The position numbers were made by a program, and so were the translations under genes. The notes beneath the pieces were generated by a model. The model was not told the origin of the DNA and did not search any database. It worked only from the letters and a program-made list of their open reading frames with translations. A stretch of 64,000 nucleotides of DNA from positions 1 to 64,000 of the forward strand of contig NZ_FQYQ01000003.1 of NCBI RefSeq assembly GCF_900141825.1, given 5' to 3'. Origin of the DNA: Pseudobutyrivibrio xylanivorans DSM 14809. GTDB taxonomy: Bacteria > Bacillota > Clostridia > Lachnospirales > Lachnospiraceae. This document shows positions 8,489 to 19,743 of this stretch, in pieces; within the stretch, counting starts at the first letter, position 1, and each line of letters starts with the position of its first letter.

Positions 8489-9412
8489 CTATTTCTCGCT
8501 AATCTTATTCCACTCATAAGGTGTGTTCTGGTACACGTAGTAATTCAACCAATTAGAATACAAAATATTCCCATGACTTCTCCACTGAAGCAATGGCTTC
8601 TGCTCTGGATCATCATTTGGATAATAGTTCTCTGGCAAAGCTATTTCTAATCCTTTGCCAACATCTCGCTTATATTCACTATCAAGAGTAAAGCGGTCGT
8701 ACTCTGGATGTCCCATTACAAAGATATTGCTGCCATCCTTGGACATGCAAAGGAACACGCCAGCTTCATCGCTCTTGGCACATACTACAAGCTCGTCACA
8801 GGCTTCTATATCTTCAGTGCGCACACCTGTATGGCGGCTGTGTGGAGCATAGAAAACATCATCAAATCCACGGACCAGTGGAATCTTTCTGTTCTGAACT
8901 CTGTGTGGGAATATACCAAATTTCTTCTCATCTAAATCATATTTATTAATACCATAGCGGTAATATAATCCTGCCTGGCATCCCCAGCAAAGATGAAGTG
9001 TAGATGTTACATGAGTCTTAGTCCACTCGAACACATGAGTAAGCTCTTTCCAATAATCCACCTCTTCAAAAGGCATCTGTTCTACAGGTGCTCCTGTAAT
9101 AATCAAACCATCAAAATATCTATCGTACACGTCCTCAATGCGCTCATAGAAAGTATCAAGATGAGTCTTGCTTGTGTGTTTGCTCTCGTGACTTCCTACT
9201 GTAAGGAATGTTACATCCACCTGAAGAGGTGTATTAGAAAGTGAACGTAAAAGCTGAAGCTCAGTAGCTTCTTTTAATGGCATTAGATTAAGAATTCCAA
9301 TAGAGATAGGTCTAATATCCTGATGAGTGGACCTATTCTCGTCCATAACAAATATATTCTCTTGCTCAAGTATTGCCTTAGCAGGTAAATCGTTTTGTGT
9401 TCTAATTGGCAT
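8489..9412 (-). CDS. metA: Homoserine O-acetyltransferase (MetA family)
   Basis: 307 aa. It activates homoserine for methionine synthesis. The start is the ATG at 9412 with AAGGAGAGG upstream. An ATG 11 codons earlier lacks this site. With this start, residues fall in the classic E. coli MetA register: catalytic Cys142 in LHLCWGCQAG and the His/Glu pair in GHPEYDR. Residue 111 is Glu (GAPVE), the determinant that favours acetyl-CoA, whereas Gly favours succinyl-CoA. So the acyl donor should be acetyl-CoA despite the usual succinyltransferase label. No SAM riboswitch or T-box is visible in the 61 nt upstream. Confidence 0.95.
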   Translation of the reverse strand: MPIRTQNDLPAKAILEQENIFVMDENRSTHQDIRPISIGILNLMPLKEATELQLLRSLSNTPLQVDVTFLTVGSHESKHTSKTHLDTFYERIEDVYDRYFDGLIITGAPVEQMPFEEVDYWKELTHVFEWTKTHVTSTLHLCWGCQAGLYYRYGINKYDLDEKKFGIFPHRVQNRKIPLVRGFDDVFYAPHSRHTGVRTEDIEACDELVVCAKSDEAGVFLCMSKDGSNIFVMGHPEYDRFTLDSEYKRDVGKGLEIALPENYYPNDDPEQKPLLQWRSHGNILYSNWLNYYVYQNTPYEWNKISEK

Positions 9413-9473
9413 ACTTACCCTCTCCTTATCATCTAGTAAAATCAATAAATAACTTTACTAATGATAACACAAC

Positions 9474-11153
9474 CTATCTTCTTCTGCCATGCAATAATTC
9501 TTTATTCTTGTACATGCGCTGGTCAGCCATAAGATATACTCGATTGGAATCCGCATTTTTAAATTCATGTCTGAAAGCATAGCCAATAGCAGCACTTCTA
9601 TATATGTTAGGGTCAGATTTATTCATATTATCAAGACAACTATTCAGCCTTTCAATAATTTCATCTACTTTTTCCATGCTGCTATCTGTAAGAATACCAA
9701 CGAATTCATCTCCTCCAGTTCTTGCAATGAAGCCAACATGTCCAAAGCTTTCCTTTAAAGCTTCTCCTACATCGGATATGTATTTATCTCCCATCAGATG
9801 TCCCTGATTATCATTGATAGCCTTTAAGCCGTTTAGGTCTATGCTGATAACACAATAATCCTCTTCGCTTTTAGAAATCTTAGCCATATAAGCCTCGTAC
9901 CTAGATCTGTTTGCCAAGCCTGTCAGCTCATCGGCATAAGCAAGATGTGCAAGTGAAGAATACTCTTCATTTCTAGCGAAAGACTCTGAAATAAAGGTTG
10001 AATAATTAAGCATTGTTCCGAAAACCATAAATATAGCAGCCACAGGAACAATCAACTTAGAAAGCATTATCTGTTCACATATACCATATAGTTCTAGATA
10101 ATAAAAGATAACATTAATAACACAAGCTGCAGCCAGACCGATTTGTCCAACCGCCTGAATAAACTGGGACTTGGTAATCAAATTCGCTTTTGCATCCTTA
10201 ATTAGGACCTTAACAAACATAAATACAATCAGTACTAACGCATCCAGCTGATATATTCCCAGTGTCCTATTGATATGAACAAGCCCTGTAAAATGAAGTG
10301 CTATTAATAAGAACGGAATAATCGAACCACATATACTGAAAACCAGGAACGCTTTATTTTTTAGGTAGTCTCTCATACAGCCGATGGTCATATACATAAG
10401 TGGAACCACCATATACAAAGCAATATATTCTATTTCTGTTTGATGTCCGCTGGTTTCAATGAACAAATCCACCAGCTTAAACTGAGCCAAAAACCACACT
10501 CCCAGAGCAACATACATTAACGCAGCATACATCTGCATGTTCACTTCCGGAATGTTGCTTCTAAATCCTAAAGCAACGGCAAAAAACATTATTCCAAAAA
10601 CAACAAGAAACGCACCAACCAAATATATGAACATGCGATTATACACGCTATACATAAGCAGATCCACGTAGCCACCTACAGCCGGAGCCTGATAATATGC
10701 ATAAGCATTATCCTCAGTCACCATAAGAGTAATCTGAATTGTGGATAATATAAGCGCCTTAGGCAAACTCACATAGTTTACTTCGCAGCCAATATACTTT
10801 CCTGTTTTATATTCCTCTAAAAATCTATGCCCTGCTAATTTATCTCCACAATACACCTCCCAAGCACTATGTCTTGAATCAAACATTAATGTTGGAGAAA
10901 TGAAATAGCCCAGATCAACATTATCATTTTTTAAAGTGATAATATCCCCTTTATAAGTACTATTCCCAATCAGCTTTCTAAGCTCAGATAGCTTCACATC
11001 CTCATAAAGATTTCCATTGTAAGTAACATCCCACCCGCTATCCAAAACAACTACATTTGAATAGTTATTTGGTTTAAAGAAATAATGAGCAAAGATGTAT
11101 ATTACTAAGAGGGATATAAAGGAGATTCCCAGATAAAGTATTTTTTTACCCAT
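9474..11153 (-). CDS. Membrane GGDEF protein, probable diguanylate cyclase
   Basis: 559 aa. An N-terminal membrane segment (about 7-24) is followed by an extracytoplasmic region to ~165, then seven or so hydrophobic segments (about 175-390). This layout resembles 7TMR-DISM-like sensors. A C-terminal GGDEF domain has an intact ARTGGDEF (GGDEF at 480-484) and ADELTGLANR. No RxxD inhibitory site precedes the motif, so product feedback at that site is unlikely. The start overlaps the upstream paralogue by 8 nt. The ligand is unknown. Confidence 0.9.
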   Translation of the reverse strand: MGKKILYLGISFISLLVIYIFAHYFFKPNNYSNVVVLDSGWDVTYNGNLYEDVKLSELRKLIGNSTYKGDIITLKNDNVDLGYFISPTLMFDSRHSAWEVYCGDKLAGHRFLEEYKTGKYIGCEVNYVSLPKALILSTIQITLMVTEDNAYAYYQAPAVGGYVDLLMYSVYNRMFIYLVGAFLVVFGIMFFAVALGFRSNIPEVNMQMYAALMYVALGVWFLAQFKLVDLFIETSGHQTEIEYIALYMVVPLMYMTIGCMRDYLKNKAFLVFSICGSIIPFLLIALHFTGLVHINRTLGIYQLDALVLIVFMFVKVLIKDAKANLITKSQFIQAVGQIGLAAACVINVIFYYLELYGICEQIMLSKLIVPVAAIFMVFGTMLNYSTFISESFARNEEYSSLAHLAYADELTGLANRSRYEAYMAKISKSEEDYCVISIDLNGLKAINDNQGHLMGDKYISDVGEALKESFGHVGFIARTGGDEFVGILTDSSMEKVDEIIERLNSCLDNMNKSDPNIYRSAAIGYAFRHEFKNADSNRVYLMADQRMYKNKELLHGRRR

Positions 11154-12858
11154 GATGCACCCCCTTCATTTCGTACATGCGTAAGTCAGCCTTATCGAAT
11201 ACATCCTTATATCTTCCCCCTTGTACCTCGTCACTATAGGCAAAACCAACAGATGCCCCTAGTGTTATATCCTTGCTATATTTATTATATTTGCGCATTT
11301 CTTCCTGCAATTCCTGGGCGCAGGCCTCACAGGCTTCTCTATCGATTTTCTTATATACAACTACAAATTCATCTCCACCAGTCCTTGCAATCATATCCGA
11401 ATCTACATAAACTTCCCTTAGAAGCTTCGTAAATGCGATAATCATCTTATCACCAACAGTATGTCCAAAGGTATCGTTCACCACTTTAAGCTTGTCCAAA
11501 TCAAGGCTGACAATGGTATAGTCTCCTGTCAAAGTAGCAAAGTACTGATTGCAAGCAGCTCGGTTTAAAAGACCTGTTAATGCATCAGTGTATGCCATGC
11601 CCTCCAACTGTTTTTTCACTCTGTCTGCACTCATATGGTTGATGCCATTCATAAAGTAATATACAAAATAGCAAAGCATGAATAACAACATTCCCATTTC
11701 CAACAAATCTAAGGATGGGAATAGTTTTGTATCCGTAAAATTAATATCAGGATTATAAAAAGCCCCAATAATTATTTCAAGAAATGAAAAAATAAGCATT
11801 GTGATAAGGCCAAACACAAGGTAATAATCAGCATCTACCGTATAATATAGCTCTGATTCCTCATTGCTTTTCTGCTTCTTTACAATAGCTCCATAAAGAG
11901 GAGGCATAATAACTATGATTTCAATAAAACATAACACTCCCACAACATTAACCATTCTGTTTATATGAAGGATTCCAATTACGTGAAGTAGAAGTAACAT
12001 TATCGGAAATACGATATTAACAATAATAAAAATACGCTGTTTTCTTTTGAATAAATCTGGATGAGTAGAATACAAAAGAATTGAAAATGCCAAAGGTATA
12101 CAATAGAAGGATAGATACTCCACCATAGAGAAAAATTCATCGTGAGAACCAATGAACCATAAAATATCATTTCTAGCAAAGATATAGCATCCTAATATCA
12201 TAGAAAAATTAGCACCAATATAAATTTGAGAAGCCGTTCTTCGGGTAAAAGCAAGATAAATTGACAGAGCAAACAAAATGCAAGAATAGACAACCAAAAA
12301 GCTACCGATAAACATAGAAATTCTGTTGTAGCTGAAGAATGATTGCATTAATAAACTTCTGTGGCCTAAATAAACCGGTGATAATATTTCAACAGAATTA
12401 TCCTCACCCATGGTATACACAATCATAATATTATGCCTACCAGGTTGAGGGTTCATATCAACCATATTGTATTTTTTAGGAATGTATTTTCCTTTTTCTA
12501 ATTCATCTCTACCATAAGAATACTTAACTTTACCATCCACTAAAAGTTCGACTGCCTGCAAATTGCTTCTAAACATTAGTGTATTGTGCTCTGGTATAAA
12601 AAATGATTTAGAAATGGAAATACGCTCTCCTCTTTTGCTTTTTCCAATATTATATTTGGATAAAGTCACGTCATTACTGGTTATACCCCCACGAAAAACA
12701 GACCAGCCATCATCTATACGGCTGATTGAAAAGTTTGACGATGAGGTAAACCATTTACCCCCAAATGCCAACACTACTACTATCATAAATATCATTAGCA
12801 TTGGGAGTATAAAGTACCTGTTTATTAGTATTTGACGCCTTCTTTCCATCATAAGCAC
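11146..12858 (-). CDS. Membrane GGDEF protein, probable diguanylate cyclase (paralogue)
   Basis: 570 aa with the same architecture as its downstream neighbour: a signal/anchor helix, an extracytoplasmic domain with a jelly-roll-like look (LMFRSNLQAVELLVDGKVKYSYG), about seven membrane helices, and a GGDEF domain with ARTGGDEF at 494-498. It also lacks the RxxD inhibitory site. The start is uncertain. GTG at 12858 and ATGs at 12852 and 12849 are all possible, none with a clear Shine-Dalgarno, and a TATAAT lies almost on top of the start. The pair looks like a local duplication with divergent sensor halves. Confidence 0.88.
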   Translation of the reverse strand: MLMMERRRQILINRYFILPMLMIFMIVVVLAFGGKWFTSSSNFSISRIDDGWSVFRGGITSNDVTLSKYNIGKSKRGERISISKSFFIPEHNTLMFRSNLQAVELLVDGKVKYSYGRDELEKGKYIPKKYNMVDMNPQPGRHNIMIVYTMGEDNSVEILSPVYLGHRSLLMQSFFSYNRISMFIGSFLVVYSCILFALSIYLAFTRRTASQIYIGANFSMILGCYIFARNDILWFIGSHDEFFSMVEYLSFYCIPLAFSILLYSTHPDLFKRKQRIFIIVNIVFPIMLLLLHVIGILHINRMVNVVGVLCFIEIIVIMPPLYGAIVKKQKSNEESELYYTVDADYYLVFGLITMLIFSFLEIIIGAFYNPDINFTDTKLFPSLDLLEMGMLLFMLCYFVYYFMNGINHMSADRVKKQLEGMAYTDALTGLLNRAACNQYFATLTGDYTIVSLDLDKLKVVNDTFGHTVGDKMIIAFTKLLREVYVDSDMIARTGGDEFVVVYKKIDREACEACAQELQEEMRKYNKYSKDITLGASVGFAYSDEVQGGRYKDVFDKADLRMYEMKGVHHG

Positions 12859-12904
12859 ATTATAAAGTATAAATGTGTATTTTTATGTAAAAAAACGTTA
12901 TATT

Positions 12905-15630
<2,726 letters not shown>

Positions 15631-15654
15631 TAAAGCCTCCATTTATATATCAGA

Positions 15655-15680
15655 ATGGAGACCAAGTTCATGGTCTCCAT
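15655..15680 (-). promoter_or_regulatory. Perfect 10-bp hairpin between the SH3 gene and rluF
   Basis: Positions 15655-15664 and 15671-15680 are perfectly complementary around a 6-nt loop. No T-run follows on either strand, so it is at most a weak terminator for the SH3-domain gene. It ends about 24 nt before the rluF start and could instead be an RNA-processing or attenuation structure. Confidence 0.5.
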
Positions 15681-15708
15681 AAAATTCTTAATTTATCAGC
15701 AGATAAGC

Positions 15709-16986
15709 TTATTTAGATAATAAATCTGTTCTGATAAAGCCTTCCTTGTTCTTAAATTTAACCTTTGTCCAACCTTCAGCATAGCTCATGATAACTTCTA
15801 CTTCATCACCATCATATGCAACTGCAACTTTTGATGAAGATGTATCCATCTTTGAGCGAATGTTTGTTGTAGACTTAATTCTAATCTTATCACCCTTATT
15901 AAAGCTCTGTGTAACTGTTGGTGTCTCCTCTGTCTCTTCCTCCTGAGTCTCCTCAGCGGCATCTCCATTAGAAACTGTTACAGCATCCTTAGTGATATAA
16001 GCTTTTGTGCCGTTGTAATCAAACTTGTAGAAATCTCCCTCTTCTCCGTAGATGGTGATTTCTGTACCCTTCTGAACAGAGCCAAGTCTTTCACTATTCT
16101 TATCAGCTTCTGCTCTTACATTAGCCTTAGCATTTGTCTTTCCAGTAAATGAATTAGCTTCCTCTTCTTCTGCCTTGGCAGCTTCCTCAGCAGCCTTTGC
16201 CTCCTCTTCTGCCTTAGCTTTAGCTTCTTCCTCAGCCTTTGCAGCCTCCTCAGCCGCAGCAGCTAACTGAACCTGATAATCCGAATTCCACTGAACGATA
16301 GCAGCTGGAAGTGTCTCTGACATGAATGTTGCAAGGCTGGCATCTTTATCGATTGCATCCTCGTATGCCTCAGTAACCTCTGCTTCCTTGTCTAATTTAT
16401 CCTGCTGACGAATAAATACAGAAATCAGATCAGAAACCTCTGTATCCATCTCGTAGATGTTATTAGTCTGATTGAATGAACCGTAAATATTGTTGATGAA
16501 AAGCTTATCATCCTTTGTCTCAACATAGAAGAAATCAAGACCAGGTGCTTCAGTTTCGATATCCTTATATTTAAGATCTACTCTGACTGAGCAAAGGTAT
16601 GAGCCCTTCTCAAGACCGTCTTTTGTGAAAATCTTAATGTTGTTAAAGCTGTCGATGTACTGGCTGTAAAACTGAATATAACTTACTTCCTGATCTGATA
16701 CAGGATCTGCAAGCTTCTTAAGTGAATCTGTATCGCCAGAAGCATATGCTTTGTAATAATCATTTATTAACTTATCCAGTTCTTCGTTCTTGTTTTCTTT
16801 GTAATTCTTATAAACACCTTCAGCTGTTTTTTCCTGTGTTGCTGATTTTCCAGTACCTAAAAATAAAACACATGCCATGCATATGAAAATGCAACCTGCC
16901 AAAAAGTATCTCTTATGTAAAGCGATGAAATCACCGCAATTTCCTGCTATATATCTAACCTTATCTTTTATCTTTTGAAAATCCAT
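15709..16986 (-). CDS. Membrane-anchored protein with two bacterial SH3 domains
   Basis: 425 aa. A single membrane helix lies near residues 28-45 (FLAGCIFICMACVLFLG), so the rest should be outside the cell. An N-terminal alpha/beta region (~60-230) is followed by an Ala/Glu/Lys coiled coil (~240-285). Two SH3b domains follow, one near 290-340 (NVRAEADKNSERLGSV) and one at the C-terminus (NIRSKMDTSSSKVAV), joined by a Glu/Thr-rich linker. Such domains usually bind peptidoglycan or cell-wall peptides. No hydrolase motif is seen. A structural or sensory wall role is likely but inferred. Confidence 0.8.
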   Translation of the reverse strand: MDFQKIKDKVRYIAGNCGDFIALHKRYFLAGCIFICMACVLFLGTGKSATQEKTAEGVYKNYKENKNEELDKLINDYYKAYASGDTDSLKKLADPVSDQEVSYIQFYSQYIDSFNNIKIFTKDGLEKGSYLCSVRVDLKYKDIETEAPGLDFFYVETKDDKLFINNIYGSFNQTNNIYEMDTEVSDLISVFIRQQDKLDKEAEVTEAYEDAIDKDASLATFMSETLPAAIVQWNSDYQVQLAAAAEEAAKAEEEAKAKAEEEAKAAEEAAKAEEEEANSFTGKTNAKANVRAEADKNSERLGSVQKGTEITIYGEEGDFYKFDYNGTKAYITKDAVTVSNGDAAEETQEEETEETPTVTQSFNKGDKIRIKSTTNIRSKMDTSSSKVAVAYDGDEVEVIMSYAEGWTKVKFKNKEGFIRTDLLSK

Positions 16987-17019
16987 GTGCCCCTCCAGTG
17001 AGTATTGTAGGCTTCGAAC

Positions 17020-17093
17020 TGTAGACGGCCGGATTCGAACCGGCGGTCTTCGGAGTCGGAGTCCGATGCGTTATCCAACTACGCTACGCCTAC
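17020..17093 (-). tRNA. tRNA-Arg (CCG anticodon)
   Basis: A full cloverleaf can be drawn. The acceptor stem is GTAGGCG paired with CGTCTAC and the discriminator is A. The D arm contains AGTTGGATA. The anticodon stem TCGGA/TCCGA carries the loop CTCCGAC with anticodon CCG, reading CGG. The T arm is GCCGG-TTCGAAT-CCGGC. CCA is not encoded. It has its own promoter immediately upstream. Confidence 0.97.
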
Positions 17094-17111
17094 TAATTAA
17101 CTTGCCGATTT

Positions 17112-17140
17112 ATTGTATCACAAGTTAGTACTCACATCAA
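17112..17140 (-). promoter_or_regulatory. Sigma-A promoter of tRNA-Arg
   Basis: On the minus strand TTGATG and TACAAT are separated by 17 nt, with the -10 about 19 nt from the mature tRNA 5' end. Confidence 0.75.
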
Positions 17141-17172
17141 ATAAGAAACCTTAATTTTAGAGAAAACTTTAG

Positions 17173-17201
17173 TTGATAAAAGTGCTAAAGTGTTCTAAAA
17201 T
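17173..17201 (+). promoter_or_regulatory. Sigma-A promoter of aroE-aroF
   Basis: TTGATA, a 17-nt spacer and TAAAAT lie 34 nt upstream of the aroE ATG, which is preceded by AGGAGG. Confidence 0.75.
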
Positions 17202-17234
17202 CATAATAATTTATTTTTAGGAGGTAATGTAAGT

Positions 17235-18095
17235 ATGAATCCAATTGGTTCCACTAGATTATATTGTTTACTCGGAAACCCTGTTTCACATAGTATCTCT
17301 CCCGCCATGCATAATATGGCCTTTGATACTTTAGGGCTTGATAATTCTTACATGGCCTTTAACGTAGAACCAGATGACTTGCCAAGAGTTGTTGATGGAC
17401 TGAAGGCTGTAAATTGCGGTGGCTTTAATTGCACTATGCCATTCAAAACAGCAATCATCCCTCTTTTGGATGAAATAGACGAGATTGCATCATTGGCTCA
17501 TTCCGTAAATACGGTAGTAAATGTTGATGGTAAACTTCGCGGTTATACAACTGATGGAATTGGTTTCCTACAGTCTATGACTGAGTGTGGAATCAAATAT
17601 AAAGGCAAAACCATAACTATGCTCGGAGCTGGTGGTGTTGCTACTTCTATTATCACTCAGGCAGCTTCCGAAGGTGTGTCAAAAATAAATATTTTCAAAC
17701 GTAAAAATTCAACTTTTAAAGATACAGTAGAATATGCCGACAAGATAACAAAAGCAACTGAATGCGATGTTTTTGTTTATGACATGGCAGATATGGACAT
17801 TTTAGAGTTTTCGTTGCAAGAAAGTGATATACTTATTAATTGTACAAACGTTGGTATGGGCGACGATGATTCTACTCTCGTTCCAAAGGAATTCCTTCAT
17901 AAAAATCTGATTGTTTGCGACACCATCTACCATCCTGATATGACAAGGCTTTTAAAGGATGCCGCATCAATTGGTTGTAAAACTATGAACGGAAAATATA
18001 TGCTGCTCTATCAAGGTGCTGCTGCCTTCAAACTTTGGACAGGCCAGGAAATGCCTGTCGAAGTTGAAAATAAAATTAAAAGAATAGAGGAATAA
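17235..18095 (+). CDS. aroE: Shikimate dehydrogenase
   Basis: 286 aa. It reduces 3-dehydroshikimate with NADPH in the aromatic amino acid pathway. The N-terminal substrate domain has NPVSHSISPAMHN, and the catalytic Lys is in FNCTMPFKTAI, followed by AHSVNTVVN. The cofactor domain has MLGAGGVATSI. The C-terminal YQGAAAFKLWTG motif is standard. It starts with ATG behind AGGAGG and lies 2 nt ahead of the DAHP synthase gene, so one transcript supplies the first and a middle step of the shikimate route. Confidence 0.96.
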   Translation: MNPIGSTRLYCLLGNPVSHSISPAMHNMAFDTLGLDNSYMAFNVEPDDLPRVVDGLKAVNCGGFNCTMPFKTAIIPLLDEIDEIASLAHSVNTVVNVDGKLRGYTTDGIGFLQSMTECGIKYKGKTITMLGAGGVATSIITQAASEGVSKINIFKRKNSTFKDTVEYADKITKATECDVFVYDMADMDILEFSLQESDILINCTNVGMGDDDSTLVPKEFLHKNLIVCDTIYHPDMTRLLKDAASIGCKTMNGKYMLLYQGAAAFKLWTGQEMPVEVENKIKRIEE

Positions 18096-18097
18096 AA

Positions 18098-19129
18098 ATG
18101 AGCTTTAATTATCTTAAAAAAATGCCTTCACCAGAAGAAATAAAGGAGATGTTACCTGTACCTGAAAAGGTTCAACAGCTTAAGCTTCAGCGTGATAAGG
18201 AAGTGGCTGATATTATCACAGGAAAAGATGACAGATTCTTATGTATCATCGGACCTTGCTCAGCTGACAACGAAGATGCCGTTTGTGAATACATCAGCAA
18301 GCTTTCAAGAGTTGCCGAAGATATCAAAGACAAAGTATTAGTTGTTCCTCGTATTTATACAAACAAACCTCGTACAACTGGCAGCGGCTATAAAGGAATA
18401 GCTTCTCAGCCTGATCCAAACGAGGCTCCAGATATGCTCGCTGGCCTCATTGCCATGAGAAAGATGCATATTCGTGCAATGACAGAATCTGAACTTACTG
18501 CTGCCGACGAGATGCTCTACCCTGAGAACTGGGGATATGTAGATGATCTTCTTTCTTATGTAGCAATTGGTGCACGTTCTGTTGAAGATCAGCATCACCG
18601 TCTTACTGTATCAGGTTTTGATGTTGCATCTGGTATGAAAAATCCTACATCTGGTGATTTTTCAGTAATGCTTAATTCAGTATATGCTGCACAGCATCCA
18701 CATCACTTTACATTCTCTGGCTACGAGGTAACCACTACAGGTAACCCACTTGCTCACACAATTTTACGTGGTGCGGTTTCAAAGCATGGCAATAGTACAC
18801 AGAATTATCACTACGAAGATCTCATTCGCCTTCATAATATGTATGAAGAAATGGATCTGGTTAATCCAGCTTGTATTATTGATGCAAATCATTCAAATTC
18901 AAATAAACAGTTTAAGGAACAAATTCGAATCGTAAAAGAAGTGATGCATAATCGCAATCACTCAAATGAAATTAAGAAATTAGTTAAAGGTGTAATGATT
19001 GAATCTTACCTTGTGGAAGGCTGCCAGCCTATCTCAGAAAACCAGACCTACGGACAGTCAATCACTGATCCATGTCTTGGTTGGGAAGATACTCGTCATC
19101 TCCTCTATACGATTGCAGAGAGAAATTAG
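18098..19129 (+). CDS. aroF: DAHP synthase, class I (AroF/G/H type)
   Basis: 343 aa. It condenses phosphoenolpyruvate with erythrose 4-phosphate, the entry step of aromatic biosynthesis. IIGPCSADN, VPRIYTNKPRTTGSGYKG, GARSVEDQHHR, SKHGNSTQNYHYEDLIRLH and CIIDANHSNSNKQ give the PEP and metal-binding residues (Cys, His, Glu, Asp) of the AroI-alpha class. The length fits the E. coli type. The feedback effector (Phe, Tyr or Trp) cannot be read safely, so the aroF symbol is nominal. The gene is followed by structured element A, which also provides a terminator. Confidence 0.95.
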   Translation: MSFNYLKKMPSPEEIKEMLPVPEKVQQLKLQRDKEVADIITGKDDRFLCIIGPCSADNEDAVCEYISKLSRVAEDIKDKVLVVPRIYTNKPRTTGSGYKGIASQPDPNEAPDMLAGLIAMRKMHIRAMTESELTAADEMLYPENWGYVDDLLSYVAIGARSVEDQHHRLTVSGFDVASGMKNPTSGDFSVMLNSVYAAQHPHHFTFSGYEVTTTGNPLAHTILRGAVSKHGNSTQNYHYEDLIRLHNMYEEMDLVNPACIIDANHSNSNKQFKEQIRIVKEVMHNRNHSNEIKKLVKGVMIESYLVEGCQPISENQTYGQSITDPCLGWEDTRHLLYTIAERN

Positions 19130-19139
19130 AGAAATAATA

Positions 19140-19241
19140 AAAAGCCCCTTGTAGGCATCAAGCTCTTAGGTTTCTCAAGTGAAGCTTTCTATACTGAACT
19201 GAGAAACACTAATGCTTGTAGCCGTAACAAGGGGTGTTTTT
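19140..19241 (+). ncRNA. Structured ~95-nt intergenic element, copy A
   Basis: P1 pairs CCCCTTG (19145-19151) with CAAGGGG (19228-19234) and is flanked by A and T runs, so it can terminate transcription in both directions between the convergent aroF and cheW. P2 (GGC..CAAGC with GCTTG..GCC) and P3 (TTAGGTTTCTC with GAGAAACACTAA) stack inside. The 24-nt apical loop begins AAGTGAAGCTTTCTAT. It shares sequence and fold with copies at 37282 (reverse strand) and 48996. Whether it is more than a terminator is unknown. Confidence 0.75.
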
Positions 19242-19258
19242 GTAACTAGAGCTTTTCC

Positions 19259-19711
19259 TTATGCTGTAAGTCTACCTACTTCAAAGATGGAGATAAGCTC
19301 ATCATCTTTTCTTCCAACTCCACTAATGAAGCTGTCCTCTTTCTTGAGGAATGGTGAAGGCTCATTAATCTCGCTGTTTGCGATATTCATTACAGCCTTT
19401 ACATCATCAACGATAATTCCCATCATCTCTTCATTCTCAAGGTTAAGTACAATTATGCGGGTATCCTTATTAATATTTTCCTCTACATAATTCATTCTCT
19501 TACGAAGGCTCATTACAGGAACAACATGTCCACGTAAATTAATTACACCTTTCATATACTCTGGAGACTTTGGAATACTTGTTATTTCTGGGACCATGAT
19601 AATAGAGTTAATCACTGAAATATCAATACCGAAAGATTCCTTATCGATATGGAATACAATATACTGCTTATCTTCATTTTCAACTCTATTTAAAACTACT
19701 AAATCGTTCAT
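19259..19711 (-). CDS. cheW: CheW-type chemotaxis coupling protein
   Basis: 150 aa. CheW links chemoreceptors to the CheA kinase. The sequence has the two-subdomain beta fold, with IVFHIDKESFGIDISVINSII near the N-terminus and the signature MKGVINLRGHVVPVMSLRKRM in the middle. It lies 32 nt downstream of a chemoreceptor gene on the same strand, so both are probably expressed together. No cheA is in the window, so the partner kinase is elsewhere. Confidence 0.95.
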   Translation of the reverse strand: MNDLVVLNRVENEDKQYIVFHIDKESFGIDISVINSIIMVPEITSIPKSPEYMKGVINLRGHVVPVMSLRKRMNYVEENINKDTRIIVLNLENEEMMGIIVDDVKAVMNIANSEINEPSPFLKKEDSFISGVGRKDDELISIFEVGRLTA

Positions 19712-19743
19712 TATTATAGAAACCTCCTTTTAAACTACTTATA

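Noticed and set aside
9413-9473. SAM riboswitch ahead of metA
   Set aside because: Only 61 nt separate it from the preceding gene and no conserved SAM-riboswitch core is present.
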